This document shows, piece by piece, positions 8,383 through 17,105 of a stretch of 64,000 nt of DNA. The stretch spans positions 1 through 64,000 of the forward strand of contig CAZLPU010000024.1 in assembly GCA_964561475.1 (NCBI GenBank), read 5' to 3'. The translations under genes were made by a program, and so were the position numbers. The notes beneath the pieces are model-generated. The model was not told where the DNA came from. It saw nothing but the letters and a program-made list of their open reading frames with translations, and searched no databases. The stretch's first letter is position 1. Each line of letters begins with the position of its first letter. This stretch comes from CAYUYV01 sp964561475. Lineage in GTDB: Bacteria > Pseudomonadota > Alphaproteobacteria > JAJFIK01.

Positions 8383-9153
8383 TCAGAGATCGCCGGTGCG
8401 GCCGCCGGGGAATTTGCCCCGGCGCATGAGCCAGATCACGCCAAGCAGATCGAAAATGCCCGCGGTCAGGCGGCCCAGGAAACCGTATTTGGACTGGCCC
8501 GCCGTGCGGGGCCGGTCATTCACGGGAAACTGCATGATGTCCCATCCCGCCCGCCGGGTCAGGGCCGGCAGGAACCGGTGCATGCCGTCGAAAAAGGGGA
8601 TGTCGTCAAAGGCCTGTTTGCGCAGCAGCTTGAAGCCGCAGCCCGTGTCCGGGGTTCCGTCATTGAGGAGGGTGCGCCGGGCGCCGTTCGCGATCCGGGA
8701 CTGAAGCCATTTGAAGGTGCCGTCATTGCGGCTGGTGCGAATACCGGCCACAAGGCCGAGATCGGTGGCCGGTTCGCCGTCTTTGTGCAGGTGTTGCCAG
8801 AGCGCCAGCACGTCTGCGGGGTCGTTCTGGCCGTCCCCGTCCAGGGTCTGAATCCACCGGCCCCGCGCCGAAAGCCGGCCAGTGTGCAGAGCGGCACTTT
8901 TACCGGCCCGATTGGCGTGGTGGATCACCCGCACGTCCTGATTACGCATCCGGACCTCGGCCAGTTCATCATCGCTGCCGTCGCTGGAGCCGTCATTGAC
9001 AATAAGGACTTCAAACCGGATCGCCGTGCCGATGGCCTCGTGAATTTCCTTGATCAGGCGATCAATGTTGCCCCGCTCGTTGTAGACGGGGATCAGAATG
9101 GTCAAATCCGGTGACGGCCCGGCAGGGGCCGCGTTTTGATCGATTTCGGTCAT
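8383..9153 (-). CDS. Family 2 glycosyltransferase (dolichyl-phosphate mannosyltransferase-like)
   Basis: Transfers a sugar from a nucleotide donor, probably to a polyprenyl phosphate. The GT-A fold is clear: LTILIPVYNERGNID, VLIVNDGSSDGSDD, the TLDGDGQNDP metal-binding DxD region, and GCGFKLLRK. The protein is short (256 residues), with one hydrophobic stretch at the C-terminus (LTAGIFDLLGVIWLMRRG), as in truncated DPM1-like bacterial enzymes. The ATG at 9151-9153 is preferred over the upstream GTG at 9190-9192 because a GGAAGG sequence precedes it. The acceptor is not known. Confidence 0.88.
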   Translation of the reverse strand: MTEIDQNAAPAGPSPDLTILIPVYNERGNIDRLIKEIHEAIGTAIRFEVLIVNDGSSDGSDDELAEVRMRNQDVRVIHHANRAGKSAALHTGRLSARGRWIQTLDGDGQNDPADVLALWQHLHKDGEPATDLGLVAGIRTSRNDGTFKWLQSRIANGARRTLLNDGTPDTGCGFKLLRKQAFDDIPFFDGMHRFLPALTRRAGWDIMQFPVNDRPRTAGQSKYGFLGRLTAGIFDLLGVIWLMRRGKFPGGRTGDL

Positions 9154-9283
9154 TGAAACAGGCCTTCCGGGCAAACGATTCGCGCCCCGCACTTAAGCAG
9201 CCACGCCATGCCCCTGCATAGAGGAAACCCGGCAATGGGGCTACCACTTGAGGGCCGCGCGGCACGGGCGGTCAGCGGCGCGG

Positions 9284-9916
9284 TCACGGGTTGGTCGGGC
9301 TGGAGGTGTCGGCGTGGTCTTCATCCTGGAGCAGGGCCCGGTTGATCCGGCCGTCCATGGCCAGGGCCCGAAGATTGGCGATGGTGCGCCGGTCCAGGGG
9401 CAAGCGGCGGGTCTGGGCGGCGGTCCAGGCCCGGGTCACCAATTGAGGGAAACCATCGAGCCGGTGGTCCGCACGGACAGGGCCGCCGGGGCCGATAATC
9501 TCGATCTGCACGACCTGAGGAGCATAGTGCCCCCGTTCCGCATAGTTGCGCACCCGCAGACCGGTCATTTCCTCCCATGCAAACAGACGCAGCAGAACGG
9601 ATCGGGCGCCTGGATCTTTTGGGTTGAGGCTCAGTTCCAGGCCCACATCCTGATCGCCCATGATGATCCGGGTCATGGCCAGTCGGGCCGCGCGCCAGGC
9701 AATGACCAAGGCAATGGCGCCCAGGATCAGGGCGAACCACCACACCACCGAGGCCAGAGGCAGGGAGAAGATCAGAAGCATCGAGGCGGCAAAGCCGGTG
9801 CCCGCCCGGGCGAGGTCTCCGGCGAGCAAGTTGAGGGGATAGGTCATAATACGGGCGCCGGGCGTTGGGGGCCGGTGCTCCGGTGAACCCTCAGGCGGGT
9901 TCGAATCGGTACGCAT
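9284..9916 (-). CDS. Small two-segment membrane protein, unknown
   Basis: Not recognised. About 23 residues of Pro-rich leader precede MTYPLNLL, then two adjacent membrane segments (GFAASMLLIFSLPLASVVWW and ALILGAIALVIAW). A soluble domain of about 120 residues follows with a beta-rich look (QVVQIEIIGPGG). The layout resembles a bacterial PH-like or DUF-type protein anchored at the inner membrane. An internal ATG at the MTYPL position is an alternative start. It shares strand with the glycosyltransferase but is separated by 130 bp. Confidence 0.65.
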   Translation of the reverse strand: MRTDSNPPEGSPEHRPPTPGARIMTYPLNLLAGDLARAGTGFAASMLLIFSLPLASVVWWFALILGAIALVIAWRAARLAMTRIIMGDQDVGLELSLNPKDPGARSVLLRLFAWEEMTGLRVRNYAERGHYAPQVVQIEIIGPGGPVRADHRLDGFPQLVTRAWTAAQTRRLPLDRRTIANLRALAMDGRINRALLQDEDHADTSSPTNP

Positions 9917-10071
9917 TGGGCACTCTTGGCTCAGGTCACGGTGAAGGAGCAGCGTCCTCGGGGGAACCGACGGGGTGTCACTCAGATGTTCACGCCGCCA
10001 TTATGAACCCAGTTCCCCAGGGAGGCGGATGATTGGGGCAAATTCGCGGTCCAGGACGTGTTCCCAGCCGC

Positions 10072-10116
10072 CCTTGTTTGGGCCTTCCTTGTTTTGGGCC
10101 GACCTTGTTTTGGGCT
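10072..10116. repeat. Three copies of a 15-16 bp repeat
   Basis: The unit CCTTGTTTTGGGCC recurs three times with small changes (10072, 10087 and 10103) in the gap between the membrane protein gene and the thioesterase gene. No other feature is visible in this gap. Confidence 0.7.
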
Positions 10117-10213
10117 GGGATTGAGACCACGATATGTGTCAGGAGAGCGGGGGGCCTGTCTCATAGAGAGATCCTGGCCCGGCGCACGAAGGGCGCAGTA
10201 AGGGAGAAGGCCT

Positions 10214-10669
10214 TTGGCGGAGCAGATGATCGATCCGGCGACCCCGGAGATTTACCCGCCCAATATCCAGGCCATTCTCAAGGCCCCGAGCCCGGCCAGT
10301 GCGTTTCTCGGACTTGAGCTTGTTTCCATCGACAGGGAGGCAATGACCGCGCGGATCGCGTTCAATGCCAGCGACTCCCTGTGCAACAAATGGGGCGGAA
10401 TCCACGGCGGCATGATCGCGGCCATGATGGATGACGCCATTTCCATTGCCATCGGCCTTGCGGTGGAATGGGGACAAATCACGCCCACTTTCGAGCTGAA
10501 GACATCCTTTCTGGCGCCGGGGCGGCCTGGCCGTCTTGAAGCCATGGGCCAGGTGATCAAGCGCGGCGGGTCCGTCGCCTTCGTAGAGGCCCGGTTGTGG
10601 GACGCAAAACAGAGCCTGATTGCCTCGGGCTCCGCCACCCTCGGTATACGGAAATTCAAGCGCGAGTGA
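10214..10669 (+). CDS. PaaI-family hotdog thioesterase
   Basis: Hydrolyses an acyl-CoA thioester; the substrate is unknown. The 151-residue single hotdog domain has the PaaI/YbgC-type active-site helix (KWGGIHGGMIAAMMDDA) and the following strand (TFELKTSFLAPGRPG). The frame as given opens with TTG at 10214, only 3 bp after an AGAAGG sequence. An ATG at 10226 is 15 bp from the same site, so the start is uncertain by four codons. Its end overlaps the convergent acetyltransferase gene by 14 bp. Confidence 0.85.
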   Translation: MAEQMIDPATPEIYPPNIQAILKAPSPASAFLGLELVSIDREAMTARIAFNASDSLCNKWGGIHGGMIAAMMDDAISIAIGLAVEWGQITPTFELKTSFLAPGRPGRLEAMGQVIKRGGSVAFVEARLWDAKQSLIASGSATLGIRKFKRE

Positions 10670-11243
10670 CGGGCTCCCGTGGGCGCCAGCTTTCCCGGTC
10701 CATGCGATACAAAACGTGGTGCTCGAGGGGATGGCCGTCGGGCACCAGGGGGTGATCGAAGTTGCCCGCCAGGTCCTGGATGAGGCCCAGTTTTTCCATC
10801 ACATTGCGCGAGCGGTAGTTGGCTGGAACGGTGATGGAGACGATGGCGTCCAGTCCGGCGCCGCCTTCGGAGGTGTCCCGGAAGGTCAAACCGAGGGCGG
10901 CCCTGGCGCCTTCCGTCGTAAAGCCAAGACCCCAATGGGCCCTGGCCAGCCGCCAGCCGATTTCCACCGCCGGGGTGAAATGGGCCTCGAAGGTGAGGGT
11001 GTTCAGGCCGTTGAAGCCGATCATCTCCCCGGTATCCTTACGCTCCACCGCCCACAAACCGTATCCATGTTGATTGAAATGGGCTTCGATGCGCTCCACC
11101 AGAGCGTCGCTGGCGTCCCGGGACATGGGGCCGGGGAGAAACTCCGTCACCACCGGATCAGCATTGAGGGCGGCGAAGGGCTCCCGGTCTTCCGTCCGCC
11201 AGCGGCGCAGGATCAGCCGGTCCGTCTCCAGCCAGTCGATCAT
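10656..11243 (-). CDS. GNAT-family N-acetyltransferase (RimJ/RimL type)
   Basis: Acetyltransferase using acetyl-CoA on an unknown amine. The N-terminus LETDRLILRRW and the RimJ-like order (VEIGWRLARAHWGLGFTTEGARA, VPANYRSRNVMEKLGL) place it with the ribosomal-protein acetyltransferase branch, which also includes small-molecule acetyltransferases. A GGAGG precedes the ATG. It is convergent with the thioesterase gene and overlaps its last 14 bases. Confidence 0.88.
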   Translation of the reverse strand: MIDWLETDRLILRRWRTEDREPFAALNADPVVTEFLPGPMSRDASDALVERIEAHFNQHGYGLWAVERKDTGEMIGFNGLNTLTFEAHFTPAVEIGWRLARAHWGLGFTTEGARAALGLTFRDTSEGGAGLDAIVSITVPANYRSRNVMEKLGLIQDLAGNFDHPLVPDGHPLEHHVLYRMDRESWRPREPVTRA

Positions 11244-11271
11244 GGCGACGCCTCCGTTGCGGACCGTCCTT

Positions 11272-12147
11272 TCACACCATGCGGTTCAAGGCATGGAAGA
11301 CCGTGGCCAGGGCCGTACTCGCGGTGGATTGGAACAGGAAAATCGCCCGGGCATCATAATGCACCGACCATTGGGGTTCGGTCAGACTGCCGGGGTTCTT
11401 GGTCACCTTGGGCTTGCGGTAGAAGCCGAACTCCCACCAATGAATGGCGGTGGTGTTTTTGGGCGTTTCAGATCCACACAGGAAAGGCGCGCGCAGCACG
11501 CTCAAAAAGGTATAGGGCCAGGACAGGACGTTCATGACCAGGAAGTGGTACCGGTTATAATACCGTATGCGGAATAATGTAATGTAGCGCAGATGGGTGG
11601 AGTAGTCGAAGGCCGGAGAAACCATGCGGGAGACAACCCCCGCCATCAGCATGAAGATATTGATGGAATCCCGCACCACGGACGGCACGCCATAGGTGTC
11701 GAACCCGAGCGCCATGGCGGGCAATTGCATCATCCAGTACAGCCAGTCGAAGAATGCGATGTAGGGCCAGAGCATGTTCAGGACCCAGTCCTGCACATCC
11801 AGGTTGATCATCTCAGCGGTCAGGTTGAACAGGGAAATACCGGCCAGGGCTACGCCGAGAATGGCCCAGAAAGAGCCGAAAGAGTGGCGCATGGCCCTGC
11901 CGCTGATCACAAGCACGCTCTTGTCACCCCTCGTCGGTTCGGCCATTCGGGCGGGCCGGGCCTGACGGTCCACACACCATAATCCAGTGCCACGATCCGT
12001 GGCGGCTCTGTGCCAGGCTCTGGTGTTGAAGGTGTGGATCGCGCCCACCCGCACCCCGGCAAAGTTGATTTGACCCCATGGCGGCCGGGCGATCGCCTCC
12101 TCGGCCGTCACGTCCGGGCCAGTTTCACCCGGGCAGCGATCCATCAT
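11272..12147 (-). CDS. Uncharacterised membrane-associated protein
   Basis: Not recognised. The middle holds hydrophobic stretches (FWAILGVALAGISLFNLTAEM, LWPYIAFFDWLYWMMQLPAMA, INIFMLMAGVVSRMV) in an aromatic-rich context, so at least two or three membrane passes are likely. The N-terminal ~70 residues look non-conserved. The true start may be the ATG at 11944-11946 (MAEPTRGDKS), though neither start has a good ribosome site. No operon partner: the gap to xth upstream is about 150 bp. Confidence 0.55.
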   Translation of the reverse strand: MMDRCPGETGPDVTAEEAIARPPWGQINFAGVRVGAIHTFNTRAWHRAATDRGTGLWCVDRQARPARMAEPTRGDKSVLVISGRAMRHSFGSFWAILGVALAGISLFNLTAEMINLDVQDWVLNMLWPYIAFFDWLYWMMQLPAMALGFDTYGVPSVVRDSINIFMLMAGVVSRMVSPAFDYSTHLRYITLFRIRYYNRYHFLVMNVLSWPYTFLSVLRAPFLCGSETPKNTTAIHWWEFGFYRKPKVTKNPGSLTEPQWSVHYDARAIFLFQSTASTALATVFHALNRMV

Positions 12148-12297
12148 AACCGCCAAGGCAGAGGGTGATCCACTGCATAGGTGGCTGATCTCCTCCAGAG
12201 TAGCCGAACACGCCGGCCGGAGAAATGCCGATACCCCGGCTGCCCGCCCATTGTTTCCAACCGCCGCAGGCTCCGAAGCCAGTCCCGGGAGCTGGCG

Positions 12298-13107
12298 TCA
12301 GTTTGAGCTCTCCCGGGAGAGGGTGGTCATCACCGGGACATGGTCGGACGGCCGCTCCCAGCCCCGAACATCCCGGAAGATCCGGTCGGCGCTGCACTGG
12401 GGTGCCAGGGCCGGGGTCACCCAGATATGGTCCAGCCGCCGGCCCCGGTTGGAGGCCGCCCAGTCCCTGGCCCGGTAGCTCCACCAGCTGAACAGCTTTT
12501 CCGGTTCCGGATAGGCGCTTCTGGTCACATCCACAAAATTCCGGGAGGCCTGCACCCGGGCAAGATGATCCACCTCCACCGGGGTATGGCTCACCACCTT
12601 GAGCATCTGCTTGTGGCTCCAGACATCGTTTTCCAGGGGTGCCACATTCAAGTCGCCAACCACCACGAGCTCGCCCGTATCCTCCCGGTTGGCGAACCAA
12701 TCCGCCATTTCCGTTAAAAATGACAGCTTATGGGCGAATTTATGATTGGCCTTCGGGTCCGGCTCATCCCCGCCGGAGGGAACATAGAAATTGTGGATCT
12801 CCAGGCCGCCCGCCACGGTGACGGACACGTGGCGCGCATCATTCTTGCCGCAGAAACTGCGGACCTCCTGATTGTCGAAGGGGATGCGCGAGACCGTGGC
12901 CACTCCGTGGTAGCCCTTCTGGCCATTCAGGGCGATGTGCTCATAGCCCAGGTCGTGGAAGGCTTTTTTGGGAAACTTGTTGTCCGGTGTCTTGGTTTCC
13001 TGAAGGCAGAGAATGTCCGGGTCGGCCTCGTTCAGAAACTTCTCGACGATATTGATCCGCAAGCGAACCGAATTGATGTTCCAGGTGGCGATGGTGATGG
13101 GCGCCAT
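12298..13107 (-). CDS. xth: Exodeoxyribonuclease III
   Basis: AP endonuclease and 3'-5' exonuclease of base-excision repair. The EEP-fold signatures are complete: TWNINSVRLR, CLQETKT with metal-binding Glu, YVPSGGDEP, VVVGDLNVAP, and the C-terminal RRLDHIWVT and PSDHVPVMT with the catalytic Asp-His pair. At 269 residues it is full length. AAGGA precedes the ATG. In this class xth often accompanies ftsK-lolA; here those genes lie about 4 kb away on the same strand. Confidence 0.96.
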   Translation of the reverse strand: MAPITIATWNINSVRLRINIVEKFLNEADPDILCLQETKTPDNKFPKKAFHDLGYEHIALNGQKGYHGVATVSRIPFDNQEVRSFCGKNDARHVSVTVAGGLEIHNFYVPSGGDEPDPKANHKFAHKLSFLTEMADWFANREDTGELVVVGDLNVAPLENDVWSHKQMLKVVSHTPVEVDHLARVQASRNFVDVTRSAYPEPEKLFSWWSYRARDWAASNRGRRLDHIWVTPALAPQCSADRIFRDVRGWERPSDHVPVMTTLSRESSN

Positions 13108-13205
13108 GGGCGGTCCGGTCCTTTCTGGGCGAGTGTCCGATTGGCTGGCCTGACTTCAGGGCAGACGCCGCCATGGGGAGCAGCGCGCCCGGAGGGTCTG
13201 TGCGC

Positions 13206-13856
13206 TCAGAACAGGTTGAAGCTGGAGCCCGTGATGGCCACAGGCCAGCGCCCGGCCTCGAACAGGGCAAGTTTGGCGGCGAAGGGATGGACCGTTCCGG
13301 CGTCTTCTTCAAGCAGGGCCTCGGACAACAGTGTCAGGGCCGCCAGGTGGCAGGTCTGAATCGCCGTGCCCACCGCCGCATTGATCACCCCTTCGTCCTC
13401 TTCATCCCAAAGGGCCGCTGCTTCCTGGACACTGCTGCGGATCGGGCCGGAGGCTTCGGCGGCCACATGGGTCATGGCGACCTGAAACGCTTCTTCGCCC
13501 AGCAGGTCCACGACCTCCACGGTCAGGGCCGCACGGATCTGTTCTTCAGCCTCCCAGGCCTGGGTGTCCACATCCAGGCTGGCCGCAGCACCGGCGGCGT
13601 CTTCCCAATCGGGAAGAATGGCCATTTCCACATCCGGAAATCCCAGACCATCGAGATAGGCCCGCACACTGTCCCGGACTTCGGCGGTCGGGGCTTCGCC
13701 CAGATGGCCGAACCAGTCGGTCCGGCTGATGCTGGCCACGAAGGGCCGGATCAGTTTCAGCCGGGGTGCGGCTTCAAGAACATCGTCGAATTCTGCGGCG
13801 GCGATTTCGGCGTCCGCTTCATCCGGTTCGTCAATGTTGAACTGGGTATTCGTCAA
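13206..13856 (-). CDS. Acidic protein of unknown function
   Basis: Not recognised. It is strongly acidic (DEPDEADAEIAAAEFDDVLE near the start) and mostly helical by composition, with no membrane segment or signal peptide. I place the start at the TTG at 13854-13856, which follows GAGGCAGGGG. The frame remains open to a GTG at 13928, but that adds a basic, low-complexity leader. It is upstream of xth on the same strand with a 98-bp gap. Confidence 0.6.
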   Translation of the reverse strand: MTNTQFNIDEPDEADAEIAAAEFDDVLEAAPRLKLIRPFVASISRTDWFGHLGEAPTAEVRDSVRAYLDGLGFPDVEMAILPDWEDAAGAAASLDVDTQAWEAEEQIRAALTVEVVDLLGEEAFQVAMTHVAAEASGPIRSSVQEAAALWDEEDEGVINAAVGTAIQTCHLAALTLLSEALLEEDAGTVHPFAAKLALFEAGRWPVAITGSSFNLF

Positions 13857-14104
13857 TGAAGAGCCCCTGCCTCTATTTGCATCAGTCCCGGGTTTACTGT
13901 GTCGCTCCGGCCTGCCCACCGTCCTCACTATAACCTACTGTTTTAAGGCAGCTTTTGGTTATGGCCTTTGGCCGGGGGCGGCGGTGCGGTCGAGTGCGCC
14001 TCCCTGCCGGGACACAAGCAGGTCTTAGTCCGGTGAACGGGTGCTGTCACCAGGGTTTGGGCACCCGGAACGCGGCGATGTCTAACCGACTGTTTTATAA
14101 AGGA

Positions 14105-14137
14105 AACGCCCGGCCGCAGGGGGGCGGACCGGGCGTT
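14105..14137 (-). terminator. Rho-independent terminator on the minus strand
   Basis: AACGCCCGG (14105-14113) pairs with CCGGGCGTT (14129-14137). Read on the minus strand it is followed by TTTCCTTT, the expected T-rich tail. A second perfect hairpin (GCGCCGG/CCGGCGC, 14154-14174) stands beside it. It would end a transcript coming from the 28-residue peptide gene or from an unseen RNA to its right. Confidence 0.6.
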
Positions 14138-14247
14138 CTGCGCGGATGCGCAAGCGCCGGGAGGGGGCCGGCGCGGAACGCGGGGACAGGGGCTCAAGAA
14201 GGGGGGGGCAATTTGAGCGCCTGGGGGAGTCCCCGCGGTTCGAAATA

Positions 14248-14261
14248 CACTTAATTAAGTG
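14248..14261. promoter_or_regulatory. 14-bp perfect palindrome
   Basis: CACTTAATTAAGTG is an exact AT-rich palindrome in an otherwise GC-rich gap. It could be an operator; no bound protein can be named. Confidence 0.3.
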
Positions 14262-14470
14262 GCAGATCTAATCAAGAGGCGTCAAGACTGTTTTTCAACA
14301 TCACTGGAGAAGAACGCTCTAAACCCTTGATTCTGGAGTTGCCAGTCCTTGAGACACCCAGCGGCGACCCCAGTCACAGGTATTATGCGCGAATACACGA
14401 CATTGCCAAGCGTTACCGTGTTCAGTTTCAGGCAAAATGTGGAACTTTCCGAGTCAGGATCCGGCACTGA

Positions 14471-14557
14471 TTACGCCAGGGCGATGGCAATTGAAATTAA
14501 TGCAACGAATACCGCGACCAGACTTAAGGACAACAAGGGATCAACATCCTGTTTCAT
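14471..14557 (-). CDS. 28-residue single-pass membrane peptide
   Basis: A very short open frame: MKQDVDPLLSLS followed by a continuous hydrophobic run (VAVFVALISIAIALA) to the stop. The ATG (14555-14557) has a perfect GGAGG 8 bp upstream, the strongest ribosome site in this 980-bp gap. The layout, a short charged head then one membrane helix, is that of small subunits or regulators of membrane complexes such as CydX or KdpF, but I do not recognise the family. No large membrane-complex gene is adjacent. A minus-strand terminator lies 330 bp downstream. Confidence 0.55.
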   Translation of the reverse strand: MKQDVDPLLSLSLVAVFVALISIAIALA

Positions 14558-14690
14558 TGTAGCGGCCTCCATCGCTGAACCGGGCAAACCGCCCGTTAAA
14601 CCGGATATGGAGGCGCCAGGGCGCCATGCCACGCACAAATGAACGCCACGCTGGCAAAAAAATCAGGCTGTTTTGACAGGGATCGTGGAA

Positions 14691-14757
14691 GGGGCCCGCA
14701 GTTGGGGGCCCGCAAGTGGGGGGTCTGAAAGTGGGGGGGCTGCGTTGGGGGCTCTGC
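14691..14757. repeat. Degenerate 14-bp G-rich tandem repeat
   Basis: About four and a half copies of a GGGGGCCCGCAAGT-like unit, differing by one to three bases each, between the small peptide gene and puuA. The rest of the 13857-14834 gap shows only the features listed separately. Confidence 0.7.
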
Positions 14758-14834
14758 CCATGGATTTGTTTTGAGACCAATCGACGGGTGGGCAATATTC
14801 AATACCGCGTCCTGCGGAAGTCAATGATCTGCCC

Positions 14835-16235
14835 TCAGACATTCAGAAGCAGGTGTTCCCGTTCCCAGGGGCTGATGACCTGCTGGTAGGCATCGTGTTC
14901 TTCCGCCTTGATATCCAGGAACAGGCGGACGAACCGGTCCCCCAGGGTCTCCCGCAGGGCATCGCATTCCCGCAGCAGGTCCATGGCGTGAAGCAGGTGA
15001 CGGGGCAGGGCGTAGGAAGCCTGGTCGTAGGCGCTGGTCTCCAGAGGCGGGCTCGGTTTCAGGCCGTGGACCATGCCGAGCAGTCCGCAGGCGAGAGATG
15101 AGGCGATGGCCAGATAGGGATTGGCGTCCGCGCCGGGTACGCGGTTCTCCACCCGGCGGGCGGTCGGCGAGGAGCCGGGCACGCGCAGGCCGACCGTCCG
15201 GTTCTCATGACCCCAATGGGTGTTGATGGGTGCCGAGAAGTGCTTCAGGACACGGCGGTATGAATTCACGTAAGGGGCAAAAAGCGGCATGGCGGAGGGC
15301 AAATGGGCCTGGAGCCCGCCGATATGGGACCAGAAAAGATCCGTGTCCCGGCCTTCATCGTCTGCAAACAGATTTTTCCGGGTTTCCAGATCAACCACAT
15401 TCTGGTGGATGTGCATGGCGCTGCCCGGTTCATGTTCATAGGGCTTGGCCATGAAAGTGGCATAGACACCGTGTTTCAGGGCCGCTTCTCGCACCGTGCG
15501 CTTGAACAGAAAGACCTGGTCGGCAATGCCCAAGGCCTCTCCGTGATTGAAGTTGATCTCCACCTGGGCCACACCGCTTTCGTGGCTCAATGTGTCGATG
15601 TCGATGCTCTGTTCCTCGCAGAAGTCGTACATGTCCTCGAACAGAGGATCGAACTCATTCACCACATCGATGCCGTAGGACTGGCGCCCTGCCTCGGGCC
15701 GGCCGGAGCGGCCGATGGGCGGTGTGAGGGGATAGTCCGGATCGGGGTTTTTCTTGGCAAGGAAGAATTCAAGCTCCGGCGCGATGACCGGCTCCCAGCC
15801 TTTGTCCTCATAGAGACCGAGCACATGGCGCAGAACCCGGCGGGCGGCAATGTCCACGGGCCGGCCATCCTTGTACACCGCATCGCAGATCACCTGGGCC
15901 GTGGGCTCGTCATACCAGGGGACCGGGCGCAGGGTGGAGACATCGGGGACCAGGGTCACGTCCGGATCCGTCTCCGCGATCATCTCGCTGTCGGCCACAT
16001 CGCCGGTGACCAGTTGTCCGTAGACTGACTCGGGCAGGCGCAAGCCGCCCTGGCCGGCGATGGCGAGGAATTTCTGGGTGGGCAGGATCTTGCCCCGGGG
16101 AATCCCTGCGATGTCCGGGATCATGCATTCGATTTCGCTGACCCGGCGGGCTCTGAGCCAGTCCGTGGTGCTTTCGGGCAGGGTCGTTTCCGGCGAGGGG
16201 ACAGGCTTGCTGGCCGTGGGGGAAGGCGCGGTCAT
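14835..16235 (-). CDS. puuA: Glutamine synthetase family protein (PuuA-like)
   Basis: A type I glutamine-synthetase fold enzyme of the gamma-glutamylputrescine synthetase group, which ligates glutamate to putrescine. Landmarks are APELEFFL, HESGVAQVEINF, the HIHQNVVD loop, the NRTVGLRVPGSS stretch and NPYLAIASSLACGLLGM. The start is the ATG at 16233-16235 (MTAPSPTASK), which overlaps the puuD stop by 4 bp; an upstream in-frame start at 16355 would lie inside puuD. Pairing with puuD supports polyamine breakdown, though no puuB or puuC is seen in the window. Confidence 0.88.
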   Translation of the reverse strand: MTAPSPTASKPVPSPETTLPESTTDWLRARRVSEIECMIPDIAGIPRGKILPTQKFLAIAGQGGLRLPESVYGQLVTGDVADSEMIAETDPDVTLVPDVSTLRPVPWYDEPTAQVICDAVYKDGRPVDIAARRVLRHVLGLYEDKGWEPVIAPELEFFLAKKNPDPDYPLTPPIGRSGRPEAGRQSYGIDVVNEFDPLFEDMYDFCEEQSIDIDTLSHESGVAQVEINFNHGEALGIADQVFLFKRTVREAALKHGVYATFMAKPYEHEPGSAMHIHQNVVDLETRKNLFADDEGRDTDLFWSHIGGLQAHLPSAMPLFAPYVNSYRRVLKHFSAPINTHWGHENRTVGLRVPGSSPTARRVENRVPGADANPYLAIASSLACGLLGMVHGLKPSPPLETSAYDQASYALPRHLLHAMDLLRECDALRETLGDRFVRLFLDIKAEEHDAYQQVISPWEREHLLLNV

Positions 16236-17020
16236 GGCCGGGCTCCGGTCATCAGGGTCCGCCGGCTGCGGGCATGGTCCCGGGCGGCATTGCCGAAAGC
16301 CTGAAAAAGGGCGGCGTAATGGGGGGTATCGCCCGTGCGCCAGTCCGGATGCCACTGAACGCCCAGGGCGAATCCGGTGGCGGTCCGGGCGGCCTCGACC
16401 AAACCATCCGCCGCCCAGGCCTCAGGGATGAGGGTGGCGGCCAGCCGGTCGATGGCCTGACCGTGGAGGGAATTGACGTGGATCGGCCCCGGGCCCACCA
16501 GCCGGTCCAGCAGTCCGCCGGGCACGAGGGCCACTTCATGGCGGGGGGCGTAGCGCTCTTCCGCCGGTTTTCCCAATTCTTCGGCGTGGGGGAGACGGGG
16601 TGCGTATCCCTCCGGTGCGGGCACGTTTTCGATATGGGCATGGAGGGTGCCGCCCAGGGCGACATTCAATTCCTGAAAACCCCGGCAGATGGCAAAGAGC
16701 GGCATGCCGTGGCGCAGCACCTCTTTGATCAGGGGCAGAACGAGGCCGTCGCGGCCCGGGTCCGCGTGGGAGCCGGGCGGTGAAGCCGGGCCGTCATAAT
16801 GGTGGGGTTCGATATTGGACGGCGAGCCGGGCAGCAGCACCCCGTCCAGCAGGGGCAGGACCGAGGGGATGTCCGTGCCTGCGAGCAGGCACAAAGGCTG
16901 GACGCCGGACTGGTCCATCAGGGCGGTGAGATATTTTTCCGCCACCGCCTGATAGGGCAGATCCTGGATGAGCTTGTCGTCGCAGGGCACCCCGACAAGG
17001 GGCCGGCCGGCGCTGGGCAT
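16232..17020 (-). CDS. puuD: Gamma-glutamyl-GABA hydrolase family (class I GATase-like)
   Basis: Peptidase C26-type hydrolase releasing GABA from gamma-glutamyl-GABA. The nucleophile elbow CRGFQELNVALGG holds the catalytic cysteine, and the His-Glu part is in FALGVQWHPDW. LLPGSPSNIEP gives the oxyanion region. It is full length (262 residues), with GAGG before the ATG. It is the first gene of the puuDA pair, translationally coupled to puuA by an ATGA overlap. Confidence 0.9.
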   Translation of the reverse strand: MPSAGRPLVGVPCDDKLIQDLPYQAVAEKYLTALMDQSGVQPLCLLAGTDIPSVLPLLDGVLLPGSPSNIEPHHYDGPASPPGSHADPGRDGLVLPLIKEVLRHGMPLFAICRGFQELNVALGGTLHAHIENVPAPEGYAPRLPHAEELGKPAEERYAPRHEVALVPGGLLDRLVGPGPIHVNSLHGQAIDRLAATLIPEAWAADGLVEAARTATGFALGVQWHPDWRTGDTPHYAALFQAFGNAARDHARSRRTLMTGARP

Positions 17021-17105
17021 GGGGAAGCATCCTCACGGGGACCGGACTGACCGGAGACCAGACCGCCGATCGGACCAGAATGGGGGCACACCAGCCGCTC
17101 GGCCC

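Noticed and set aside
14282..14467. 61-codon minus-strand frame after the 28-residue peptide gene
   Set aside because: GTG start without a ribosome site and no recognisable features; the adjacent 28-codon frame has far better support.
16235..16355. Longer start for the PuuA-like gene
   Set aside because: The extra 40 codons lie inside puuD in another frame and are Pro/Arg-rich; the ATGA overlap start is the normal coupled arrangement.
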